Assembly (NCBI GenBank): GCA_946480915.1
Contig: CAMLLO010000017.1
Coordinates: 1-64,000, forward strand
Direction of reading: 5' to 3'
DNA from: an uncultured Sphingobacteriaceae bacterium
GTDB taxonomy: Bacteria > Bacteroidota > Bacteroidia > Sphingobacteriales > Sphingobacteriaceae
DNA length: 64,000 bases
In this document: positions 34,988-44,869 of the stretch, piece by piece
How positions within the stretch are numbered: the stretch's first letter is position 1
Layout of the letters: every line of letters begins with the position of its first letter
Program-made: the position numbers and the translations under genes
Notes under the pieces: model-generated
Database searches by the model: none
Told to the model about the DNA's origin: nothing
Seen by the model: the letters and a program-made list of their open reading frames with translations, nothing else

Positions 34988-37900
34988 TGCTTAACTATTT
35001 TAGAAGAACTTTGATTCATCGCTGTTTTGATTTTCAAAACATAAGCACCACTAGTCAAATCAGATAAATCTAAATGAAATACAGAATTTTCGGATACAAG
35101 CTGCTTCGAGTATGCGGGGAATCCCAAAAGGGAATACAAGTCAACTTGAACTATCCGAGACGAATCATTACCCATATTTACAAACAAGGTATTATCAAAG
35201 GGATTGGGATAAATCCTTTTATCATGTTCCAGGAAAAAACTTTTCTTAAGTACTCCTTGACAGTTCTTATCTGTACTCACCAACAAATTATTCGTTCCAC
35301 TCTCCATATTTAAAGTAATAGTATTAGCTGACGTAGTATAAGATTTACCATTAAATACTATTCGATAAGAAGTTGCTCCTGACAAGTTCAAGACTAGTTT
35401 TTTATCTAATGCATTTACGGCAGAGTAAACAGACAAGGGTTGTGGCTCAGTTAATGTTAGATTATAACATTGAGTGAAGTTAGTCACTCCCTCTGCAGTA
35501 ATACAAAGCGAATAAATTCCGGGATTAAGCGATGGAATTTCTAAACTAGTGGTAAAAGGAAATTCTGCACTTGTATTCGTACCAGTAAGTATAGCCTTAT
35601 AATTTAATAATTCTGCCGCCGTAACAATAATTTTCCCATCATTATTCGTCGAACACACCTCATTAACAGCTTTAACCGTGAAATTTGTTACAGGAAGGCC
35701 TGCCACTTTATTTATCGTGATAGTAAAAACCTTTTCAAAGCTTAAGCCACCGTTGTCGGTAGTTCTTAATCTAATAATATATATTGATTTAATATCATAG
35801 TTAAATACTACAGTTGCTTTAAGTTCTGACCCTGAAATTGTAAAAGCTGCATTATCAGTGCTTCCTGTACCACTTATAAGGGAATAAGTAAAAGAAGAAT
35901 TAGCATCCGCATCTGTAGAACTCAAGGTTCCGACCACTGCACCGATATTATTATTTTGAACGACAACTGATTTGCTTAAAGCGATATCTGTTGGAGCTTC
36001 ATTAATATTATTAACGTTAATAGTAATTATCCCGCGTGCGGCTTCGTTAGCTTTATCCAGAAAGCCCAAATTAAGTTCGTAAGTAGGTTTAGTTTCATAA
36101 TCGAGCACTGCGCCAGTAGCAATACTAACTTTACCAGTAGCAGCATCAATAGAAAAGACATTATTAGTATTCCCTGAAGCTATAGACCAGTTATGTAAAT
36201 TAGTTTCTTCAGGATCCGATACTGATGGCGTTCCAATTAAAGTTGCCATTATACTATTTTCGTCAATATTAAAAACCGGAGTGCTGAAGATGAGTTCTCT
36301 TTTCGGAATAGGTGTACCAACAGCTATACCACGTCCAGCTGTACTCATGTATACTTGTCCGTAAACATTCATATCACCCACTACAAATTGGCCATTAGCC
36401 GGTCCTCCGTATTCATGTGCATCATCATTAACGCGTACCCACGTAGCTCCTTCGTCTACGGATCTGTGAATCCCTAAACCTCCGCTCACAGTACCATAAA
36501 TATAAATTGTTTCGTATGCGCTACCCGGAGCAGCTTTCCCAATACCAACTGCACCGCATTGACTTACACTACTAAGTTTAGTAAAAGTTACACCTGAATT
36601 TATTGAACGCGACAAACCATTTCCATACAATGCCACCCAAAGATGCCCTTCCCTTCCAGGTACTGTACGAATTACTTTGGATCCTCCGCTTCCGGGATTT
36701 CCGCCTGCTAGAAAAGTTGCCCCCCCATTGGTACTTAACATCATAACAGCAGCTCCATTGTCGTAGGCATAAAACTTGTTAGAATTTCCTCCATCAGCAA
36801 CTGGCCGTGCATTACTAAGACTTAAGCCGGCAATGGCTGTCCATGAAGAACCATTATTTGTCGACCTATAAGAAGTAGCAGATCCATCTGGACAATGTAA
36901 AAGCGTGTTTCCATCGGCCGATAATGCTACTTGCCCTTTTGTTCCATTAATTACAGCAGTTTTTGTCCAGGTTAGCCCCATATCGTCCGAATAGTACATG
37001 GAAGCTCCAACCCGCACAACTTTATTCTTATTGCTTACGGCATAATCTAAACCCGTGGTTGTGCCCATTGTAGGGTTATGGATAGGTGCATATTGTTTTA
37101 TATCCACATGCCTGAAACCATCATAATCTGCAATCACAGAAATTAGGGGCCCATTAGGAATGCTTACCAGATTTAATGGAACAGTTTCCTCCAGTCCTTT
37201 AACAGTAAATTTCCAGGTCTTGGAACTGTTAATATCTTCATTTATAAAAATCCCATTACCCGATGTAACGAATACACGATTTGTGTTCGCCGGATCAAAT
37301 TCTATTGAGCCAGCCCAGTGGATAGATGAGTTGGAAACCCAAGTCACCCCATTTGGGTCCATGCTGAAGCCTCTGGATTCGATTATATCAGTCCAGCTTA
37401 TTCCACCATTAGTACTAATAAAAAATCTGTCCCCCCATGCTGAACCCTGTTGCAAGTATGCATTAATTGTTGATGCAACCAGACGCTGAGGATTTGTTGG
37501 ATCAACACTTATACCACTGTAAGACCTATTTAGATTGGGAGACACATTGGTCCAAGCTCCGGAAGAGATATTATATTTCCATATTTGTCCTTTATCTAAT
37601 GGCTCTCCGGCAAGTCCCCCGTGAGGTCCAGCACCATTAGCATAGGTTATATACAGATGTCCATCGCCGGAGAATATGGCCCGCTGTGGCATAAGTGCCG
37701 TGGCAAGATTTGGATTTACTACTGCTGTAAATGTTGTCCCCCCATCCTCACTTTTATAAAAATTTTGGTCACTGCCGGTTCTCGAAATACCGGCAAAAAT
37801 TCTTTGTGTATTTCCTCCAGAAACACTTGATTTATCGAGCAAAATGAAGCTTATTCCATTATCATTAGGGGTAATCGTTACAGAGGCAGGGATATTACCC

Positions 37901-38487
37901 ACAGGGATCCAGGTGTTTCCTGCATTGGAGCTTTTAAACAAGCCATTTCTTCTTGTTCCACAAAAAAGAACAGCACTGTTGTTCGGATCAACCTGTAACT
38001 TTTCACCATTCTGCCGTCCCATACCGTTACCGTCGATCCTAAACTGCGACGTCACCTCGATAGTGGTAAAATTTGCTCCATAGTCAGAGGAACGAAGGAT
38101 ATAACTTTTGCCACTATTGAAATAACGTATCCCAGCTGACATATAAACGATATTAGGACTTTGAGGATCAATAGCGATTGATTCTACACCCAGAGCCCCC
38201 TGTTGTTGATCTGAGGCCCAATCCATCAAAGGAATCCACTTACCTGAGGTACGGTCAAGCCTATAAGCTCCACCGACATCTGTTCGGGCGTATATAACAC
38301 CTTCACTTTTCTCTGTAATAATTGCAGAAACAAAACCACCCCCTCCTATCGCTACACTGTTCCAATTATATAGTTCGGAAGTTTGGGCATGAGTAGAATT
38401 GAGATTCAACAGTACTATACACGTACATAGAAAAACAAGTCTTTCACTACTCAGAATTTTTTTAAAAAGTTTGGTCAAGCTATGAGA
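34984..38487 (-). CDS. GH74 endo-xyloglucanase with cadherin-like domains and T9SS sorting tail
   Basis: I start at 38487 (MSHSLTKLFKK) because the longer frame adds 28 residues before the signal peptide. After the signal (ending STHAQ) comes a GH74 double beta-propeller of about 700 residues with BNR-type repeats: YARTDVGGAYRLDR (the catalytic-region Asp), SIAIDPQSPNIVYMSAG, ILRSSDYGANF, GMGRQNGEKLQVDPN. Two cadherin-like domains follow (VFNIDENSIMATLIG, then NEAPTDIALS), and the last about 250 residues end in a T9SS type A sorting domain (IYPNPFDNTLFVNMGNDSS). It should cleave the xyloglucan backbone at the cell surface. The tail region is shared with the pectinesterase at 57216. Confidence 0.88.
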   Translation of the reverse strand, partial: SHSLTKLFKKILSSERLVFLCTCIVLLNLNSTHAQTSELYNWNSVAIGGGGFVSAIITEKSEGVIYARTDVGGAYRLDRTSGKWIPLMDWASDQQQGALGVESIAIDPQSPNIVYMSAGIRYFNSGKSYILRSSDYGANFTTIEVTSQFRIDGNGMGRQNGEKLQVDPNNSAVLFCGTRRNGLFKSSNAGNTWIPVGNIPASVTITPNDNGISFILLDKSSVSGGNTQRIFAGISRTGSDQNFYKSEDGGTTFTAVVNPNLATALMPQRAIFSGDGHLYITYANGAGPHGGLAGEPLDKGQIWKYNISSGAWTNVSPNLNRSYSGISVDPTNPQRLVASTINAYLQQGSAWGDRFFISTNGGISWTDIIESRGFSMDPNGVTWVSNSSIHWAGSIEFDPANTNRVFVTSGNGIFINEDINSSKTWKFTVKGLEETVPLNLVSIPNGPLISVIADYDGFRHVDIKQYAPIHNPTMGTTTGLDYAVSNKNKVVRVGASMYYSDDMGLTWTKTAVINGTKGQVALSADGNTLLHCPDGSATSYRSTNNGSSWTAIAGLSLSNARPVADGGNSNKFYAYDNGAAVMMLSTNGGATFLAGGNPGSGGSKVIRTVPGREGHLWVALYGNGLSRSINSGVTFTKLSSVSQCGAVGIGKAAPGSAYETIYIYGTVSGGLGIHRSVDEGATWVRVNDDAHEYGGPANGQFVVGDMNVYGQVYMSTAGRGIAVGTPIPKRELIFSTPVFNIDENSIMATLIGTPSVSDPEETNLHNWSIASGNTNNVFSIDAATGKVSIATGAVLDYETKPTYELNLGFLDKANEAARGIITINVNNINEAPTDIALSKSVVVQNNNIGAVVGTLSSTDADANSSFTYSLISGTGSTDNAAFTISGSELKATVVFNYDIKSIYIIRLRTTDNGGLSFEKVFTITINKVAGLPVTNFTVKAVNEVCSTNNDGKIIVTAAELLNYKAILTGTNTSAEFPFTTSLEIPSLNPGIYSLCITAEGVTNFTQCYNLTLTEPQPLSVYSAVNALDKKLVLNLSGATSYRIVFNGKSYTTSANTITLNMESGTNNLLVSTDKNCQGVLKKSFFLEHDKRIYPNPFDNTLFVNMGNDSSRIVQVDLYSLLGFPAYSKQLVSENSVFHLDLSDLTSGAYVLKIKTAMNQSSSKIVKQ

Positions 38488-38625
38488 CATACATCCGGAC
38501 AATAATTCTTTTCCGATTAAATGAGAAAAGTTACTTAATCTGTATGCGGGATGCTCGCAATAGAATGGCAAAGATAATTAAGTATATCCAGCTATTTGAA
38601 CTAGAGATCCAACCCCGCATTAATA

Positions 38626-38666
38626 ATGAACCAAGCCTGGAATTGATGCATCCAGGCCAGGTTCAT
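38626..38666. repeat. intercistronic hairpin between SGBP and GH74 genes
   Basis: ATGAACC (38626-38632) and GCCTGGA (38635-38641) pair with TCCAGGC (38651-38657) and GGTTCAT (38660-38666), giving two 7-bp stems with a small internal loop and a 9-base top loop. There is no T-tail. Such stems after SusC/D-type genes may protect upstream mRNA. Confidence 0.65.
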
Positions 38667-38670
38667 CTAA

Positions 38671-39930
38671 TTATTTAATCTTCACAATACGCATATTGTC
38701 AATAGCCGCATCAAATTTTGCAACCGGAGTTGGTGTGTCATTTACGAATAAAACACCAAACTCTATTTTGTTCAATTGGCCGCTTGAATTTACACCAAAC
38801 AGCTTTGAAAAGTTTGGTGCCGGGTCACCGTAACCGTCACCAGCTGCTGTTTTAGTTTTAAACATCGTTAACGGAAGGGTTATCGTAACCCATGAATCTG
38901 TTTTAAATTCAACAGAACTTCCGTCACCAGCTTTCCAGGGCTGCCAGCGGACTATGTAATCCCACGATCCAGCTTTGCGAACAAACATGGTTCCGGTTTT
39001 CCAAGGCTCTTTAACAAACATTTCAAATTTAACCGCATAATTCTCAACCGGATCGGTCGTAGTGATATTTGCCGGTAGGTTAACCTGATTCAAGTTAACC
39101 GAACGACCACCTTCCCACCAGTTCCAGTTATTTGCACCGACATTCGTGAATGTAAGTCTGTGGTACTTTCCATTATTTCCTGGAAATAATGTATTATCAG
39201 TCGTAGAGCCAGTACCCCATGAGAAATTATTTACGTTATCTGCATTTTGGAGTACCCCCGTAGAAAAATCGTTATACAATAAAACAGACGTTGACGAACC
39301 ATATTTGTTAGTAACCTGTAATGGGCCTGCCTGCGTAGCGTTGGCGGGAACAGTAACTTCAAGCATTGTTCCTTCTTTATTAGTAACAATACCTGTAGTG
39401 GCCTCTACGTTTCCAGGGAAAATAATTTTATCAATTTTATACAGATTTAACCCCGTTAAAACTGCCTTGGTACCAGGTTTTGCATATTCATTCGACATGG
39501 TATAAATTACTGGAGGAGGCGGCGTTAGTTTAAAATTATAAGAAGCCTCTCCATGAGTTGTTTTAACAACGACTCTATTAGAAGCACTTTCCAAAGTTGC
39601 TTCAGTAGGATGTGTTAAGGGTATCGTCAAAATTATAGCCTTACTAGTCCCTAATGCAGAATTAAATGAGACGCTAATATCATTGAAGGTTACGTCGACA
39701 ATATCTGTGAGATTATCACCTTGAATAACAATATTTGTACCCGGTAATGCAGATGTTAGAGAAACGTCTTTCATGGCCGGGTCAACCGGACGTACATTGG
39801 TAATTACCGGTGTTCCGCCACCGCCTTCCGATTCATCCTTTTTACAAGAGGACAAAAACAAAACACTTAGGCTTTGTAAAAGCAGTACTATAAGTACCAG
39901 GCTTTTAGTTTGTCTTAAAATAAGATTCAT
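38671..39930 (-). CDS. surface glycan-binding lipoprotein (SGBP-B-like, TIG domains)
   Basis: A 419-residue lipoprotein (lipobox LFLSSC, then KKDESEGG). Two IPT/TIG domains (about 40-130, TNVRPVDP..., and 137-220, MSNEYAKPGTKAVLTGLNLY) precede a C-terminal beta-sandwich rich in Trp (GANNWNWWEGGRSVNL, VRWQPWKAGDG) that fits the xyloglucan-binding domain of BoSGBP-B. The protein would hold glucan at the cell surface. It follows SusD by 22 bases, the canonical position for an SGBP. The ligand is deduced from the family and neighbouring enzymes. Confidence 0.85.
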   Translation of the reverse strand: MNLILRQTKSLVLIVLLLQSLSVLFLSSCKKDESEGGGGTPVITNVRPVDPAMKDVSLTSALPGTNIVIQGDNLTDIVDVTFNDISVSFNSALGTSKAIILTIPLTHPTEATLESASNRVVVKTTHGEASYNFKLTPPPPVIYTMSNEYAKPGTKAVLTGLNLYKIDKIIFPGNVEATTGIVTNKEGTMLEVTVPANATQAGPLQVTNKYGSSTSVLLYNDFSTGVLQNADNVNNFSWGTGSTTDNTLFPGNNGKYHRLTFTNVGANNWNWWEGGRSVNLNQVNLPANITTTDPVENYAVKFEMFVKEPWKTGTMFVRKAGSWDYIVRWQPWKAGDGSSVEFKTDSWVTITLPLTMFKTKTAAGDGYGDPAPNFSKLFGVNSSGQLNKIEFGVLFVNDTPTPVAKFDAAIDNMRIVKIK

Positions 39931-39952
39931 AATAAAAATTTTATACGGTTAA

Positions 39953-41599
39953 CTAATCTTTTAATACACTAAAATCAAAGGGAACTGGATCTAATGCCAG
40001 GCTTGGAGCAAATGACATTTCAGTTTCCGGTATTGGTAAATACATATTAACAGGAGTTGGCTGATACTTCAATTCAGGCATCGCTGTTGTCTTTTCGACA
40101 AAGGTCCATGTTCTGGGATTGCTGCCCGTATTATAAGTAAGGGTGTAGTTCCCATGGTTCAAGCCACCCACAAAATTCAATGCATTATTCAAGTCGAAGT
40201 AAGACCATCTTACAATGTCGTACCATGCTGTACCTTCCATCGCCGTCTCCACCCGTTTCTCCATGAATATATCCATGAACGTAATGGAAGATTTTGTTGG
40301 CATTCCCGCACGTGTTCTCACCGCATTAAAAGATGTTAAAGCGTCCGCATTTGAAGTTGAAGCCGAGTTTCCTAATATTGCTTCTGCGTGAATAAGATAA
40401 ACCTCAGCAAGCCTTAACATATATGTATTTATAAAGGCTCCCATAATCACACCCTTTCCACCATTATCGTCTGGTGTACCTATGATATATTTTTTAATCT
40501 GGGCGATATCTGTATTCGGGCTTTTTATTCCACCATTCTTTCTGTTTAATTCAGGATATGGGTCCTGGTGGAACATAAATGTCTGCTTTCTACGGATAGA
40601 ATCCTGCGGATTGTCTATATAATATCGAACCATATTGGCAGAAGCTCCCTGAGCACGTCCCCAGCCATCGCCTGTACCCGTTACAATTGGATCGTAAGCC
40701 ATATATGCCTGAAATGAGTTATTTACCCCCCATGGCTCTCTCATTGGCATCCATTGAAGCGCGAACAAGCTTTCAGAGTTATTTTTCGAGCTGTTATTAT
40801 TTGCGCTTAGAAACAAATCTCCATACTTAGGTAATAAAGAATAAGGACCGTTTTTAATCACATCATTCGCAAAATATTTAGCACTATCTAAATCACTTTG
40901 ATTGCGAGTGGCTGTAGGGCCATTTGATGTATTTAACCCCGCTCTGGTCAAATACATTTTAGCAAGCATCCCTTCTGCGGAATATTTTGTAATACGACCT
41001 TCTTTAGCAGGCAATGGAGGCAGATTCGCAGCAGCATATCTTAAGTCTCTGATTATAAATTTCCAAATGCTCTCTTTGGTATTTCTTCTTTGATTTTTAT
41101 CAAGCATTTGCGCCTTATTATCATAAATAATTGGAAGATCGCCCCAATTCATAACCAAATAATAGTAGGCAAGGGCACGCATAAACTTTGCCTCACTAAT
41201 CGCTGCTTTTTTATCAGCTTCCGGAACATTAATCGCATAGCGGCTTATTCCTTCAATAATCAGATTACTTTGTGCTACTATCTTATAGAAAGATTTATAG
41301 CCTGGCAGTAATGTACTTACATCAGATGAACTTACTGCAAATCGGTAAAAGATACCCCGGTCATTTGATTTCATTAAACCACCTCTGGCATCTCCAAAAG
41401 CCAGAGCAGCTTTATCGTTATAATCAAACCACACTATATTGTATAATGGAGCGGTTGCAGCCATTACTTCCTCTTTAGTGGAATAATAATTTGCATCAGC
41501 TATTGCTGACAACGGTGGTCTTTCGAGAAAGTCCTTGTTACACCCTTGCATTGAAGCAGCAGTTATTGCAAGTGTTAGAAATAGATATTTGGATTTCAT
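39953..41599 (-). CDS. SusD/RagB-family glycan-binding lipoprotein
   Basis: A 548-residue outer-membrane lipoprotein: lipobox SMQGC (lipid Cys20) followed by NKDFLERPPLSAIADANYY, the standard SusD opening. The TPR-like helical region (EAKFMRALAYYYLVMNWGDLP, about 137-157; LRLAEVYLIHAEAILGN, about 395) and the C-terminal FxxRVETAMEGTAWYDIVRW segment (about 449) are clear. It forms the lid of the SusC transporter and captures oligosaccharides. It is 23 bases downstream of SusC. Confidence 0.95.
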   Translation of the reverse strand: MKSKYLFLTLAITAASMQGCNKDFLERPPLSAIADANYYSTKEEVMAATAPLYNIVWFDYNDKAALAFGDARGGLMKSNDRGIFYRFAVSSSDVSTLLPGYKSFYKIVAQSNLIIEGISRYAINVPEADKKAAISEAKFMRALAYYYLVMNWGDLPIIYDNKAQMLDKNQRRNTKESIWKFIIRDLRYAAANLPPLPAKEGRITKYSAEGMLAKMYLTRAGLNTSNGPTATRNQSDLDSAKYFANDVIKNGPYSLLPKYGDLFLSANNNSSKNNSESLFALQWMPMREPWGVNNSFQAYMAYDPIVTGTGDGWGRAQGASANMVRYYIDNPQDSIRRKQTFMFHQDPYPELNRKNGGIKSPNTDIAQIKKYIIGTPDDNGGKGVIMGAFINTYMLRLAEVYLIHAEAILGNSASTSNADALTSFNAVRTRAGMPTKSSITFMDIFMEKRVETAMEGTAWYDIVRWSYFDLNNALNFVGGLNHGNYTLTYNTGSNPRTWTFVEKTTAMPELKYQPTPVNMYLPIPETEMSFAPSLALDPVPFDFSVLKD

Positions 41600-41622
41600 A
41601 ATATTTCGTTATTAATGGTTGA

Positions 41623-44600
41623 TTAAAAATCAGCAGTTAGGTTAAATGAATACATTCTGCTCGATGGATATCTTCCTCTGTCGATACCGCTTAAACCAAC
41701 TTCAGGATCATATCCTTTATACTTGGTTATAGTAAATACATTTTGAATTCTTACTCCTGCTCTTAAGCCGCTTAAAACTTTGGCTTTAGATACCAGGTTT
41801 TTAGGGAAGCTATAACCTAGATCCAAAGTTTTTAATCTTAGATAAGACGCATCTTCCACAAAGTTTTGCGTTGCCCGGTTGTTACCATTTACGTCGTTCA
41901 ATGATATTCGAGCGATATCATGCCCCGGATTTGTTAAATAAGCATTCGCATCATTTTTATCCAAACTGCTAGGACGTGCAAAATTGTATACAGTTCTATA
42001 ATAGTTGCTGTTGGGACTAGCACCGTTGGGTCTTTCTACCTCGAAACGTGTATAGTTAAAGGCCTCATTACCATAAGAACCGGTAAAAAACATTGTAAAA
42101 TCTAACCCTTTATAAGACAACGAATTGTTAAATCCGAATGTAAATTTAGGCCATGGATTACCGATAACAGTTCTATCCAGTTCACTGATCATGCCATCTC
42201 CATTTACGTCTTTGTACTTTATGTCACCTACCCATACACCTGTTGAAGGATCGATAATAGGATTTTTATTTGCATCAAGTACCGAGGCTGGTAATGCAGA
42301 CTTTTTGATCTCATCAATTGTTTGGAAAAGTCCTTCGTAAATATAGCCTGTATACAAGCCTACTGTTTGACCAGGCTTGCTGTTGGTTTGAAGCGAAGAA
42401 TTGAATTGAGTTGTAATTAATCCGGCAGACGAATACAGATTTCCTATTTTATTTCTGTCTAGCGAGAAGTTCAACCCGGTTTTCCATGTCAGGTCACGTT
42501 TATTAATATTGGTTGTATTTAATGTAATACCGAAACCCCTATTTCTCATGCTCCCTACATTAGTAGGAGGAAATTTGACATAACCTGCTGAATAAGCAAT
42601 ATCACCGCCGCTATAATACGGAGCTTGCTCTGTTGTGATCAAATCATCAATATTCTTGATATAAGCATCAGCGATTAACTCGATCCTATTGTTAAGCATA
42701 TGAAGGTCGAAACCAATATTGGTGGTGGTAGTAACCTCCCACTTCAAGTCGGGATTACTAAAGTTATCGCTTAAAAAACCTGTACCATTACCTGTCGGAA
42801 CAGGGGTCATCAACGATACTGTTCTGTTTTCATAGGGTGAATTACCTGATAAGCCATACTCAAACCTCAACTTTAAGTCGTTGATAATAGGAATATTTTT
42901 CATGAAGTTTTCCTCAGACATTCTCCATGCTACTGAAGCTGAAGGGAAATAACCCCAGCGATTATCCTGACCAAAATTTGATGAACCATCCGCACGATAA
43001 GTAAACTGTGCGATATATTTATTGTTATATACGTAGTTGATCCGTCCAAAATAACCTTCAGTTGCAGAAGCCCCTTTCCCTCCACTATTGGACGCGGTTA
43101 AGGCATCTCCAAGATTTAGGTCTTGAATGTTATTAGAAACAAACCCTCTTCTGGTACCACTCAAATTCTCATACCCCCATTGTTTGATTTCGTGTGCCAG
43201 CATGGAGGTAATGCTATGTTTACGAACTTTGAAATCATAATTTAATTGGGTTACAAAATTGTACGAATAATCATTACTACTACGTCTGGTTGATTCCGCA
43301 ACAAGATTAGACAATCCTCCAAACTGGTAAGTTGGAAGAAAGTTATATTCATTTCCATTGTTTAATGTACCGCCAAACTGGTTTCTGAAAGTTAAGCCCT
43401 TAAGGGGTTTAATATCCGCAAATACGTTCACACGCATCTCTGTCATCCTTTTCTTATAATCACTAACAGAGGCTAGTGCAATGGGATTGTTCTCTTGGAA
43501 TTGAGCGGTACTGGGACCCGCCCAACTTCCATTTGCATTTCTAACGGCTATTGACGGATTTTGTCTAACGGAGGTACGTAAAATATCCTGGTTCGTAACA
43601 CCTACAATTTCGTTTCTTCTATTAAGCCCCAAATTGGTCCCTATTTTTAACCAGGATCTGGTCTCGTTAGTCAGATTCAACGTAGTCGAATACCTTTTGA
43701 ATCCGGATCCTACTGCGACACCTTGCTGATCCAGATATTCACCTGAAACATAAAAGAGTGTCTTCTCATTACCCCCACTTAAAGAAAGTGTATTTTTTGA
43801 AAAAATGGTGTTTCTGAACAGCTCTTCCTGCCAGTTAGTCCCTTCTCCTAATATAGATGGATCTGCAAGTAATGGATCTGCTGTTGCTGCTCCCGCTGCG
43901 GCGTAAATGTTTCTATATTCTGCCCATTCGCGCAAATTCATTACTGGAACTAAACGAGGCACCGATTGTATTGAAGTAGATGTATTTGCTGTAATCTTTG
44001 TAGCGCCCGCTTTTCCTTTTTTAGTGGTTAGAACTACAACCCCGGTAGCGCCCGCAGCGCCGTAAATAGAAGTAGCTGAAGGACCTTGTAAAACGTTAAT
44101 GGTTTCTATATCGTCCGGATTAATACCAGCTAAAGGATTCGAAGTTGTTCCATCAGGATCTTTTTCAAGCTTAATCTGAACTCCATCGATAACATATAAC
44201 GGTTGGTTAGATAAACTTAATGAACTAATACCACGAATGATAACTGAAGGAGCAGCACCTGGCTGACCACTGTTTGAATTCACATAAACATTGGCTGCTC
44301 TTCCCTGAAGTGCCTGATCGATAGTAGTATTATTGGTGCGCTGGATATCACCAGCACTTATAGTTACCTGTGAACTTGTTAGATCCGTTTTCTTCATAGT
44401 TCCATACCCAACAACTACAACTTCATCTAAAGCTGCAACATCAGTTTCCAGTCGCACCGTAATATTGTTTGAACTGCCTACAGTGACTTGTTTGTCTTTA
44501 AATCCTATAAAAGAAAAAACAAGTACATCTCCCGCTTTACTTGTAATCGCGAAATTACCTTCAGCATCCGTAGTGGTTCCTGATGAAGATCCTTTGATTT

Positions 44601-44763
44601 TAACACCAACTCCTGGTAAAGGCAGTTTGTCTGCACTGGCAATAACCTTACCTTTCAATGTTAGACTTTGCGCATTTGCTGGCACACCTGCTACAATTGC
44701 AATTAAGAACGCAAAGAGCAGAGCCAGTAATCTCTGGTATTTTAAATAATAATTTTTTTTCAT
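41623..44763 (-). CDS. SusC/RagA-family TonB-linked outer-membrane transporter
   Basis: A 1046-residue transporter. The signal peptide ends near 31 (VPANAQ), then a carboxypeptidase-D-like domain (LTLKGKVIASADKLPLPGVG), the TonB box region DEVVVVGYGTMKKTDLTSS (about 113-131), a plug (RGISSLSLSNQPLYVIDGVQ) and a 22-strand barrel ending in SFNLTADF. It imports xyloglucan oligosaccharides together with the SusD that follows it. A 106-base gap separates it from the PA14 GH31 gene upstream; I see no terminator there. Substrate specificity is inferred from the locus. Confidence 0.95.
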   Translation of the reverse strand: MKKNYYLKYQRLLALLFAFLIAIVAGVPANAQSLTLKGKVIASADKLPLPGVGVKIKGSSSGTTTDAEGNFAITSKAGDVLVFSFIGFKDKQVTVGSSNNITVRLETDVAALDEVVVVGYGTMKKTDLTSSQVTISAGDIQRTNNTTIDQALQGRAANVYVNSNSGQPGAAPSVIIRGISSLSLSNQPLYVIDGVQIKLEKDPDGTTSNPLAGINPDDIETINVLQGPSATSIYGAAGATGVVVLTTKKGKAGATKITANTSTSIQSVPRLVPVMNLREWAEYRNIYAAAGAATADPLLADPSILGEGTNWQEELFRNTIFSKNTLSLSGGNEKTLFYVSGEYLDQQGVAVGSGFKRYSTTLNLTNETRSWLKIGTNLGLNRRNEIVGVTNQDILRTSVRQNPSIAVRNANGSWAGPSTAQFQENNPIALASVSDYKKRMTEMRVNVFADIKPLKGLTFRNQFGGTLNNGNEYNFLPTYQFGGLSNLVAESTRRSSNDYSYNFVTQLNYDFKVRKHSITSMLAHEIKQWGYENLSGTRRGFVSNNIQDLNLGDALTASNSGGKGASATEGYFGRINYVYNNKYIAQFTYRADGSSNFGQDNRWGYFPSASVAWRMSEENFMKNIPIINDLKLRFEYGLSGNSPYENRTVSLMTPVPTGNGTGFLSDNFSNPDLKWEVTTTTNIGFDLHMLNNRIELIADAYIKNIDDLITTEQAPYYSGGDIAYSAGYVKFPPTNVGSMRNRGFGITLNTTNINKRDLTWKTGLNFSLDRNKIGNLYSSAGLITTQFNSSLQTNSKPGQTVGLYTGYIYEGLFQTIDEIKKSALPASVLDANKNPIIDPSTGVWVGDIKYKDVNGDGMISELDRTVIGNPWPKFTFGFNNSLSYKGLDFTMFFTGSYGNEAFNYTRFEVERPNGASPNSNYYRTVYNFARPSSLDKNDANAYLTNPGHDIARISLNDVNGNNRATQNFVEDASYLRLKTLDLGYSFPKNLVSKAKVLSGLRAGVRIQNVFTITKYKGYDPEVGLSGIDRGRYPSSRMYSFNLTADF

Positions 44764-44869
44764 GCTTGTGGTTTATTAATTCGTGGTTGTGATAATTACG
44801 AGCTTTCTTCAGCTCTTCCATTTTTAAATTAGTTAGGTGGTTTTAAGTAAATTTTCGTTCATATATGTG

